Assembly (NCBI GenBank): GCA_046733295.1
Contig: JBKPOY010000080.1
Span: forward strand, 1 to 14,518
Reading direction: 5' to 3'
Length of the DNA: 14,518 nucleotides
Source of the DNA: 13-2-20CM-68-14 sp046733295
GTDB taxonomy: Bacteria; Actinomycetota; Thermoleophilia; Gaiellales; Gaiellaceae
Both the position numbers and the translations under genes were made by a program. Within the stretch, counting starts at the first letter, position 1. Every line of letters begins with the position of its first letter. The notes beneath the pieces were generated by a model, which was not told the DNA's origin, did not search any database, and worked only from the letters and a program-made list of their open reading frames with translations. Positions 5,654 through 11,313 of this stretch are shown here, piece by piece.

Positions 5654-6010
5654 GTGAGCCTCTGTCCCGGTTGCTGGGAGAAGATTAAAACCGCAGCTCC
5701 TGTCTGCCGCCTCTGCGGGTACCGCGTCGCGGCCGGGAGAATCCCCTCGCCTAGGGCGGAGCGGCGAAGACAGTTAGCGAATGCGGCAATCAGGAAGCCG
5801 CCGGTCGCGGTCACGGCCCGCAGAACCGTGCGCCGCGCCCGGGCGGCTCATCGTACGGCGTCTATTCCAAGAGAAGAAACCGAGCTTTCCCCAAATTCTC
5901 GGTTCCAGCGCGAGGTCAAGGCGCAGCATTCTTGTACCACAGATCGCGCGCCATCAAATGCCCACTTCGACAACTACCTTCCAAAGTCCGAGTTTCGTAA
6001 CGGCGATTAG
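5654..6010 (+). pseudogene. Probable decayed zinc-ribbon protein gene
   Basis: A 118-codon frame from the GTG at 5654 opens with a clear zinc-ribbon motif, CPGCWEKIKTAAPVCRLCGY (CxxC, 11 residues, CxxC). This is typical of the C-terminal ribbon of many bacterial membrane or signalling proteins. The frame stays open upstream only to a TGA near 5622, and no ribosome site precedes the GTG. After the ribbon the sequence becomes arginine-rich and low quality. It then enters the duplicated segment (5785-5926), where protein-like sequence lies in another frame (RLIVRRLFQEKKPSF) before returning to this one (FQREVKAQ). I read this as a truncated gene with frameshifts. A short intact zinc-ribbon protein remains possible. 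Confidence 0.4.
5785..5926 (+). repeat. Diverged inverted duplication, arm 2
   Basis: This arm pairs with 5476-5607 in opposite orientation. Shared blocks include CCGGT-x-CGGTCACG, GGCGTCTATTCCA, AACCGAGC, and TTCCAGCGCGAGGTCAAGGC followed by GCAG. It lies inside the zinc-ribbon remnant. Confidence 0.6.
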
Positions 6011-6127
6011 TCGCAGGCCGTGTCCTCAACGACCAGCACCGGCGGTTGGTCAGCGTCGTTGTCACGAATGAGCAGGACGCATAGCCTGGCGCTTGGCGAT
6101 TAGCCGAAACGGGGAACATCGAACGGG
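5927..6127. other. Decayed or non-coding stretch
   Basis: No supported gene is seen here. GC content and codon pattern drop relative to the flanks, and frames run through without a consistent coding signature. Confidence 0.35.
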
Positions 6128-6331
6128 ATGGCCGCATCCAGCGAGAGCGAACTGATTGCCCAAGAGCTCGAGAAGCTCGGGGGGAAGGTCGTCGACCTTG
6201 AGACGCGCGTCAAGGAGGTCGAAACCGTGATCCAGCGCCTGGAGGCAGCTGCCGCAACAACAGCGCGCGCCTTAGAAGAAGTCTCGGCGCATTGGGACGC
6301 GGTTTATCGGGCGATGCGCCGGGCGGAGTAG
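6128..6331 (+). CDS. Small coiled-coil protein of unknown function
   Basis: The protein has 67 residues from the ATG at 6128; GAACGGG directly upstream is only a weak ribosome site. Residues 8-50 show a clean heptad pattern (LIAQELEKLGGKVVDLETRV then KEVETVIQRLEAA). A conserved-looking end follows (TARALEEVSAHWDAVYRAMR). I recall similar short proteins ending in A-L-E-E-x-S-x-H-W-D-A-V-Y in deep actinobacteria, all uncharacterised. It is acidic overall with no membrane segment. It stands alone on the plus strand between decayed DNA and a structured non-coding stretch. Confidence 0.62.
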   Translation: MAASSESELIAQELEKLGGKVVDLETRVKEVETVIQRLEAAAATTARALEEVSAHWDAVYRAMRRAE

Positions 6332-6460
6332 CCGCCGAAACGTAGCGAGCGTTCTACCGGCGATCATTAGCGACCGGCCCATCCCCCGGCCACCCGACTG
6401 CGGCGTCAGGCGACCGGGGTGATTTAGTACCGGAGAAATGCCGACTCGGGAGGGAACTGA

Positions 6461-6515
6461 GGGGAGAGTCGAAACCTCGGGGGCACCAGACGGGCCGCGT
6501 GTTTCCACTCTCCCC
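6461..6515. other. Long stem-loop, possible structured RNA
   Basis: GGGGAGAGT (6461-6469) pairs with ACTCTCCCC (6507-6515). After one C-C mismatch, GAAAC (6471-6475) pairs with GTTTC (6501-6505). This leaves a 14-bp stem around a 25-base GC-rich loop. On the minus strand one arm reads GAGGTTTCGACTC, like a tRNA T-loop, but no full tRNA or tmRNA can be folded by eye. Confidence 0.45.
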
Positions 6516-6594
6516 CAACGGAAGGATGGTTACTAGAGGTTGAAGCTCGCCCTGACCGCAAAGAGCGGGGAACCTGGTGCGGATGAGCACAGGA

Positions 6595-6619
6595 CGCCCC
6601 CGTCCGCGGAACGGGGGCG
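6595..6619. terminator. Terminator-like hairpin
   Basis: CGCCCCCGT (6595-6603) pairs perfectly with ACGGGGGCG (6611-6619) around a 7-base loop. There is no T-tract. It could end a small transcript from 6332-6590 or the coiled-coil gene transcript. Confidence 0.5.
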
Positions 6620-6674
6620 ATCAGCCGAGAGCGCCCGCGTGTCAAGCTCGCCTCTTACGACGGATGGGGGATAG

Positions 6675-6776
6675 ATGAGCCTTCGTGAAGAGCTTGAGCA
6701 GTTGATCCGCCTTCAGCTTGCGCAAACCCAGCTTGGAGACAAGGCCGTGCTCGGATCTCGAATGCTGCTCCACTGA
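6675..6776 (+). CDS. Possible 33-residue helical peptide
   Basis: An ATG at 6675 opens a short frame ending at the TGA at 6774-6776. The product begins MSLREELEQLIRLQLAQTQL and continues GDKAVLGSRMLLH, an amphipathic helix with no recognised family. The upstream GATGGGGGAT is a poor ribosome site. It could be a truncated 5' end or chance. Confidence 0.25.
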   Translation: MSLREELEQLIRLQLAQTQLGDKAVLGSRMLLH

Positions 6777-6816
6777 GCTCACCGAAAGCGCCCTGTTTGC
6801 AGCGAAAACATGAGAG

Positions 6817-6889
6817 TGGGCGGTGCAGGGCTCGAACCTGCGCCCTCCTGCTTGTAAGGCAGGCGCTCTCCCAGCTGAGCTAACCGCCC
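6817..6889 (-). tRNA. tRNA-Val (anticodon UAC)
   Basis: A 73-base cloverleaf: the acceptor GGGCGGT pairs with ACCGCCC and the discriminator base is A. The anticodon stem CCTGC/GCAGG encloses CTTACAA, and the T arm is GCAGG-TTCGAGC-CCTGC. The D arm GCTC-AGCTGGGA-GAGC is intact. The 3' CCA is not encoded. It reads codon GUA and is transcribed away from tRNA-Glu. Confidence 0.97.
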
Positions 6890-6935
6890 GGGGCCTCGAA
6901 GCTTAGCCGCGACCCGCGGCTATCCTTGCCCGGCC
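6890..6935. promoter_or_regulatory. Divergent tRNA promoter region with inverted repeat
   Basis: The 46 bases between the two tRNAs must hold both promoters. TATCCT (6921-6926) ends nine bases before tRNA-Glu, and minus-strand TAAGCT (6905-6900) ends ten bases before tRNA-Val; both fit -10 boxes. Between them is a perfect 8-bp inverted repeat, TAGCCGCG-ACC-CGCGGCTA (6904-6922), which overlaps both boxes. No good -35 box is seen. Confidence 0.4.
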
Positions 6936-7008
6936 GCCCCCGTCGACTAGCGGCCTAGGTCACAGCCCTTTCAAGGCTGTAGCACGGGTTCGAATCCCGT
7001 CGGGGGCA
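6936..7008 (+). tRNA. tRNA-Glu (anticodon UUC)
   Basis: A 73-base cloverleaf: the acceptor GCCCCCG pairs with CGGGGGC and the discriminator base is A. The anticodon stem CAGCC/GGCTG encloses CTTTCAA, and the T arm is ACGGG-TTCGAAT-CCCGT. The 3' CCA is not encoded. It reads GAA and GAG codons. Confidence 0.97.
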
Positions 7009-7046
7009 CTGCCCCTCGCCGTCATCGTCTGTGACCCGAGACCGAA

Positions 7047-7069
7047 CCAAGTAACAGTCTGTTACTTGG
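7047..7069 (-). terminator. Palindromic hairpin at the 3' end of the minus-strand remnant
   Basis: CCAAGTAACA (7047-7056) pairs perfectly with TGTTACTTGG (7060-7069) around GTC. It overlaps the TAA of the minus-strand frame at 7062. It could be a terminator for that frame, or a 3' end signal or operator near tRNA-Glu. It is AT-richer than other terminators in the window. Confidence 0.5.
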
Positions 7070-7232
7070 CACGTGCGGCGACCTCGGCGTCGATCGCATC
7101 GCGAAGACCGGCGAGCTCGTCCCGCACCTGCGCGACGCCGCGCTTGCCGAGCCGCGCTTCGACGGCCTCGGCGTAGGCGCGGAAGCATGGCCGCGCCTTG
7201 CGGACGACGCGTGCATCCGCGCCGGGTCGCGT
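7062..7232 (-). pseudogene. C-terminal fragment, possibly of a MarR-type regulator
   Basis: The last 57 codons of a minus-strand frame look coding: TRPGADARVVRKARPCFRAY, then AEAVEARLGKRGVAQVRDEL and AGLRDAIDAEVAARAK. The T-x2-G-A-x2-V-V-x-K-A-R-P followed by an L-G-x2-G-x4-R-x-x-L helix resembles the dimerisation tail of MarR-family repressors (L-T-x2-G-x3-V). The winged-helix DNA-binding part is absent. Upstream the frame continues to a GTG at 7340, but only as antisense of the neighbouring propeller. It is therefore probably a truncated 3' remnant. The MarR assignment is tentative, because it rests on a short non-catalytic tail. Confidence 0.42.
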
Positions 7233-7810
7233 CCGCCCGGAATCGCCTACGGGTCCAGGAGCCTCTGGGTCGCGAGCTCGTTCACCAGCACGGTGATCCG
7301 GATCAAATCCACGAACGCGGAAGGTGCTCAAACGGATCACGGTCGGGATCAGCCCCTACGACACCGCCTTCGGCGGCGGGGCGGCATGGGTCTCGAACGA
7401 GAACCGAGGGCACCGTCAGCAAGATCAGCCCGCGCAAGAACCGCGTGGACGCACGCAACCATGTCACCGCCCGCTCCTCCGTCCCCGCGGCCGACTGGAT
7501 CACGGCCTCCCCCGACTCGCTTTGGGTCGCGAGCGAGGACGGCAAGGTCACGCGCATGGACCCGGCGACCTTGGCCGTCAAGGCCGTGATCGCGGTCGGC
7601 CGCAACCCCCTCGCCTCAGCCTGGGTGAACGGCGAGCTCTGGGTGCCGAACATCGACGACGACACGGTCTCGATCGTCAACCCCGCCACGAACTTGGTGC
7701 GGAAGACGTTCGCCGTCTGGGACGGCCCGATCGCGGTCGCCCAGGTCGCCGGAGACGTCTGGATCTGCCACGAAAACGGCGATCTCTGGCGCTTGAGCAG
7801 CAGCGCCTGA
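7218..7810 (+). pseudogene. Beta-propeller (YVTN/Vgb-like) gene remnant with two frameshifts
   Basis: Blade-like repeats continue across three frames. Frame one reads RPPGIAYGSRSLWVASSFTS then TVIRIKSTNAE up to about 7322. Frame two reads VLKRITVGISPYDTAFGGGA then AWVSNEN (7324-7407). Frame three runs from EGTVSKISPRKNRV to the stop at 7808-7810, including SLWVASEDGKVTRMDPATL, GELWVPNIDDDTVSIVNPAT and DVWICHENGDLWRLSSSA. Each switch needs one extra base, near 7322 and near 7408. The spaced L-W-V-A-N/S ... V-x-R-I-D-P pattern is typical of YncE or virginiamycin-B-lyase-like propellers, often secreted or fused to signalling domains. The N-terminal half is missing, and the left edge runs into the opposite-strand remnant. 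Sequencing error could explain the frameshifts but not the missing half. Confidence 0.68.
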
Positions 7811-7819
7811 CGGCCCATC

Positions 7820-7844
7820 CGCGCCGGCGGAGCCGGCCGGCGCG
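7820..7844. terminator. Terminator-like hairpin after the propeller remnant
   Basis: A 9-bp GC stem (7820-7828 with 7836-7844) and a 7-base loop start 10 bases after the propeller stop. They lie upstream of the first MMPL gene. Confidence 0.55.
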
Positions 7845-7925
7845 CATCTAGACGCCCTCGCGCGGGCGCACTAGACTCGGCGGCCAGAGGGCAGGTCGCG
7901 AGTCCCCGTCCCCTTCGCTAACGAC

Positions 7926-10900
7926 GTGGCTCAGGTTCTTTACCGGCTCGGGATGTTCACGGCCCGTAGGAAATGGGTCGTCCTCGCTGCCTGGATCATC
8001 GTCGTGGCCCTGCTCGTCGGCCTCGCGCAGAGCGTCGGCAGCAACACGAGCAACAACCTGCGCCTGCCCGGGACCGACAGCCAGGCGGCAACCGACCTGC
8101 TCGCCGCCCGCTTCCCACCCCAGCAGAACGGCAGCAATCCGCTCGTCTTCCACGCACGCGCGGGCAAGGTCACCGAAGGGAACGCGAAGCAAGCGATCGA
8201 GTCCTCGTACGCGAAGGTCAAGAAGCTGGCGCACGTCGCGAGCGCGGTCAACCCTTTTAGCCAGCGCGGCACTGCCCAGATCAGCAAGGACGAGCAGACC
8301 GCCTTCATTCCGGTCCTGCTCGACGTCAGCGGCGACGAGCTCACGGAGCAGATCTCCCAGAACGTGCTCGACGCAGGCGATCCGGGCGTGCGGGCCGGAC
8401 TGGAGGTCGCCGTCGGCGGCGCCGTCGGGACCGAGCTCTCGGAGCCGGCGACGGAGAGCAGTGAGGTGGTCGGCTTGATCGCGGCCATGATCATCCTCGC
8501 CTTCACGTTCGGGACTCTCGTCGCGATGGGGCTTCCGATCGTCTCGGCGGTGTTCGGCCTCGGCGCCGGTCTCTCCCTGATCGTCCTCCTCGGCCATCTG
8601 GCCACCGTCCCTTCGATCGCCCCCACGCTCGCGACGATGATCGGACTCGGTGTCGGCATCGACTACGCGCTCTTTCTCGTCAGCCGTCACCGGGCGAACC
8701 GGAAACGTGGAATGGCGGTGGACGAATCGATCGCGTTGGCGGTCTCCACCTCGGGCAGCGCGATCGTCTTCGCCGGCACCACAGTCGTCATCGCGCTGCT
8801 GACGCTCCTCGTCGCCGGGATCCCGCTGGTCACATCGCTCGGTTACTCGTCTGCCGTCGCCGTCGTGACCGCCGTGCTCGCGGCGATCACGCTTCTCCCG
8901 GCGGTTCTGGCGGTCGTCGGCCGGCATATCGAGGCCGCTCGCATCCCGGCATTCCTGCGGCCCAAGCCCAGGGATCCGGACGGCGGCTTCTGGGGCGCCT
9001 GGGGGCGCCTCGCGACCTCGCGCCCCTGGTGGGCGATTGCCGGCGCCCTCGCGATCCTGATCCCCTTGATCGTCCCGTTCTTCTCGCTCGACCTCGGCCA
9101 GGAGGATGTGGGCGCCACGCCGAAGACGACGACCGAACGGCAGGCCTACGACCTCATGGCCGAGGGTTTCGGCCCCGGCTACAACGGACCGTTGCTTGTG
9201 GCGACCAAGCTCGGCACCCCGCCGAAGCCGAGCAGCGAGTACACCAGCCAGGAGAAGCAGGCAAAGAGCCTGCAGCAACAGCTCGAGCAGGAGCAGAAGC
9301 AGGGGAAGAGCGAACAGCAGCGGCTGACCGACCAGGCGAGCGCGCTCACGCGTCAGCAGCAGAACCTCGAGCAGCAGCAGCGCCAGCTCGAGCAGCAGCG
9401 GGGAAGCCTTGAGAGCCAGCAGGCGAGTCTCGAGAGCCAGGCGAAATCCGACTCACAGCAGCAAGCGCAGCTCCAGGCGACGGCAAACCGACTCGAGTCG
9501 GACCAGGTCGCCTTGACGAAGCAGATCGTTACGACCGGCTCCCAGGCCCGCGGGATCGTCAAGCAAGGCGCGAAGGTAACCAAGCAGCTGACGTCCGTCG
9601 TACGCCGACTCGCGAAGAACCAGGCCGATCAGCGGAAAGTGGAGGCGCAGCTGAGTCGGACTAGGAGCCCCAGTCAGAAAGCGAAGCTGCAAGCCAAGCT
9701 CCGCAAGCTGCAGGACGAGGAGACCCGCCTCGAGCGACAGCTCGACAAACTCGTCCAGCAAGAGCAGGCGAACCGCGAGCAGTCGCAGGCGCTGCTCGTG
9801 CAGGCAAAAAGCCTCCGAGAGAAAGAGGTCGATATTGCCAACCGCGCGATCGCGCTGGCCGGCCAGGCGGCCGCCCTGGCGACGGACGCCGTCGCGCTCG
9901 TCAAGGAGAAACAAGCGCTGATCCAGCAGGCATCCGCCCTCCAGGTCCAGGCGGCGAAGCTGCAGACCCAGGGTGCGAACCTGCAGACGCAGGCGGCGAA
10001 CCTGCAGACCCAGCAGGTGAAGCTCCAGGGACAGCAGCAATCGGCGCAGAGTCAGCAGCAACAGGCCGAGCAGCTCAAGACCGATCTGACCAACGAGCTC
10101 ACCAAGGCCGGAGGGGATGCCCGCGGAACCGATTCTCGGCTCGTCAACCTCCAGGACGCGCTCGCCGCGACGGAAGGCGTCAAGGGCGTCTCACCACCGC
10201 GGATCAACAAAGCCGGCGACGCGGCGACCTTCACCGTGATCGCGATCACCGCCCCCGCAGCGACCGAGACCGCCGACCTCGTCGAGACGCTTCGGACGTA
10301 CACCATCCCGCAGGCGACCGACGGCACCGACGTCGAAGCTTTTGTCGGCGGCCAGACCGCGAGCTACGTCGATCTCGCCTCCGGGATCTCCTCGAGGCTG
10401 CTCCTTGTAATCGCGGTTGTGATCGGGCTGAGCTTCTGCATCCTCCTCACGGCCTTCCGCTCGTTCCTCTTCGCCGTTCAGGCGGCCGTCGCGAACGTGC
10501 TCTCGGTCACGGCGGCGTTCGGCGTGCTCACCGCCGTTTTCCAGTGGGGGTGGGGGCTGGGCCTCGTCGGGCTCGACACGGCGAGCGGGACCGACCCGAT
10601 CGCGAGCTACGTGCCCTTGATGATGTTCACGGTGTTGTTCGGGCTTTCGATGGACTACCAGGTCTTCCTGATCAGCCAGATCGAGCAGCACCGCACCGAT
10701 GCGGAGAGTGATCGGGACGCGATCCGGCGAGGGCTGGCTGCCGGAGCCCGAGTGATCGTCGCGGCGGCGCTGATCATGATCGCCGTCTTCGGCAGCTTCA
10801 TCCTGAACGGGGACCCGACCGTGAAGCAGTTCGGCGTCGGACTCTCGGTAGGCGTGGCCCTCGCCGCCATGACCGTGCTCATCTTCGCTCCCGCGGTGCT

Positions 10901-11045
10901 CGTCCTCGCCGGCAAAGGAAGCTGGTGGGTACCGGGCTGGCTCGACCGCATCCTTCCGCACCTGGACGTCGAGGGCGCCGGAACGCGCTCTGGACCGGAC
11001 GCCGAGCCGAAGCTGGAGGCCCCCGCCGCCAAGCCCACGATTTAG
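7926..11045 (+). CDS. MMPL/RND-type exporter with a large Gln-rich coiled-coil insert
   Basis: This 1039-residue protein is best started at the GTG at 7926, although no ribosome site is visible and an ATG nine codons on is possible. Helix 1 is at 16-38 (KWVVLAAWIIVVALLVGLA). Residues 40-175 form the first extracytoplasmic domain. Residues 180-333 carry helices 2-6 with the MMPL signature GVGIDYALFLVSRHR (Asp near 245). Helix 7 is at 368-388. Residues about 438-735 are an uninterrupted Q/E/A/L/K-rich coiled coil in the second extracytoplasmic loop. Helices 8-12 resume at 823 with the second signature GLSMDYQVFLISQIEQHR near 905. MMPL proteins are proton-driven exporters of lipids or other envelope molecules. 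A coiled-coil insert at this position is known in mycobacterial MmpL4/5-type proteins, where it reaches across the envelope. No MmpS partner is nearby. The substrate is unknown. Confidence 0.93.
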   Translation: MAQVLYRLGMFTARRKWVVLAAWIIVVALLVGLAQSVGSNTSNNLRLPGTDSQAATDLLAARFPPQQNGSNPLVFHARAGKVTEGNAKQAIESSYAKVKKLAHVASAVNPFSQRGTAQISKDEQTAFIPVLLDVSGDELTEQISQNVLDAGDPGVRAGLEVAVGGAVGTELSEPATESSEVVGLIAAMIILAFTFGTLVAMGLPIVSAVFGLGAGLSLIVLLGHLATVPSIAPTLATMIGLGVGIDYALFLVSRHRANRKRGMAVDESIALAVSTSGSAIVFAGTTVVIALLTLLVAGIPLVTSLGYSSAVAVVTAVLAAITLLPAVLAVVGRHIEAARIPAFLRPKPRDPDGGFWGAWGRLATSRPWWAIAGALAILIPLIVPFFSLDLGQEDVGATPKTTTERQAYDLMAEGFGPGYNGPLLVATKLGTPPKPSSEYTSQEKQAKSLQQQLEQEQKQGKSEQQRLTDQASALTRQQQNLEQQQRQLEQQRGSLESQQASLESQAKSDSQQQAQLQATANRLESDQVALTKQIVTTGSQARGIVKQGAKVTKQLTSVVRRLAKNQADQRKVEAQLSRTRSPSQKAKLQAKLRKLQDEETRLERQLDKLVQQEQANREQSQALLVQAKSLREKEVDIANRAIALAGQAAALATDAVALVKEKQALIQQASALQVQAAKLQTQGANLQTQAANLQTQQVKLQGQQQSAQSQQQQAEQLKTDLTNELTKAGGDARGTDSRLVNLQDALAATEGVKGVSPPRINKAGDAATFTVIAITAPAATETADLVETLRTYTIPQATDGTDVEAFVGGQTASYVDLASGISSRLLLVIAVVIGLSFCILLTAFRSFLFAVQAAVANVLSVTAAFGVLTAVFQWGWGLGLVGLDTASGTDPIASYVPLMMFTVLFGLSMDYQVFLISQIEQHRTDAESDRDAIRRGLAAGARVIVAAALIMIAVFGSFILNGDPTVKQFGVGLSVGVALAAMTVLIFAPAVLVLAGKGSWWVPGWLDRILPHLDVEGAGTRSGPDAEPKLEAPAAKPTI
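9912..10037 (+). repeat. 21-bp (heptad) tandem repeats inside the coiled coil
   Basis: Six consecutive in-frame 21-base units encode the heptads QALIQQA, SALQVQA, AKLQTQG, ANLQTQA, ANLQTQQ and VKLQGQQ (residues 663-704). The third to fifth units are nearly identical in DNA (GCGAACCTGCAGAC core). This suggests recent heptad-unit duplication that lengthened the coiled coil. Confidence 0.75.
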
Positions 11046-11098
11046 CCGCAGTACGGAAACGGGTGCCCGTGGCATCTTCTTCGCTTCAATAGCGGCTG

Positions 11099-11171
11099 GG
11101 GCCGGTAGCTCAGTTGGTAGAGCAGGGGACTTTTAATCCCAAGGTCGCAGGTTCGATCCCTGCCCGGCCCA
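11099..11171 (+). tRNA. tRNA-Lys (anticodon UUU)
   Basis: A 73-base cloverleaf: the acceptor GGGCCGG pairs with CCGGCCC and the discriminator base is A. The anticodon loop is CTTTTAA, with four paired bases plus a G-A at the base of the stem. The T arm is GCAGG-TTCGATC-CCTGC. The 3' CCA is not encoded. It lies between the two MMPL genes on the same strand. Confidence 0.96.
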
Positions 11172-11179
11172 CCTGGAAC

Positions 11180-11195
11180 CCCCGGCTAACCGGGG
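11180..11195 (+). terminator. Short terminator hairpin after tRNA-Lys
   Basis: CCCCGG-CTAA-CCGGGG forms a compact 6-bp stem with a tetraloop, starting nine bases after the tRNA. Confidence 0.5.
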
Positions 11196-11313
11196 CGTCC
11201 GTTGTCTCGACTGACGCGCGCGGAGGCGATGCGCCGGAGCCTTCGAATTTCTTGACCAGGTGGGCCACCGAGGCGTATCGTCGCCGCCGACCGCGAGGGT
11301 TGGGGAGGCAACT

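Larger units (their letters stand above)
6332..6674. other. Non-coding stretch with two hairpins
   Basis: No coding frame is convincing on either strand in this 343-bp stretch. It holds the long stem-loop at 6461-6515 and the terminator-like hairpin at 6595-6619. A small RNA gene is possible but unproven. Confidence 0.4.

Noticed and set aside
6424..6540. A tmRNA or complete tRNA suggested by GGTTTCGACTC on the minus strand
   Set aside because: No acceptor stem, anticodon arm or tag frame could be assembled around it; only the simple stem-loop is supported.
7848..9278. 476-codon minus-strand open frame
   Set aside because: It is the mirror of the first MMPL gene. Its product is extremely rich in R, D, E and G, as expected from GC-skewed codons read backwards.
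9240..10110. Gln-rich repeats as an error-prone or CRISPR-like array
   Set aside because: The units are in-frame heptads of a coiled coil, without spacers.
10191..11075. 294-codon minus-strand open frame
   Set aside because: It is antisense to the MMPL C-terminal half and has the same charged, low-complexity character.
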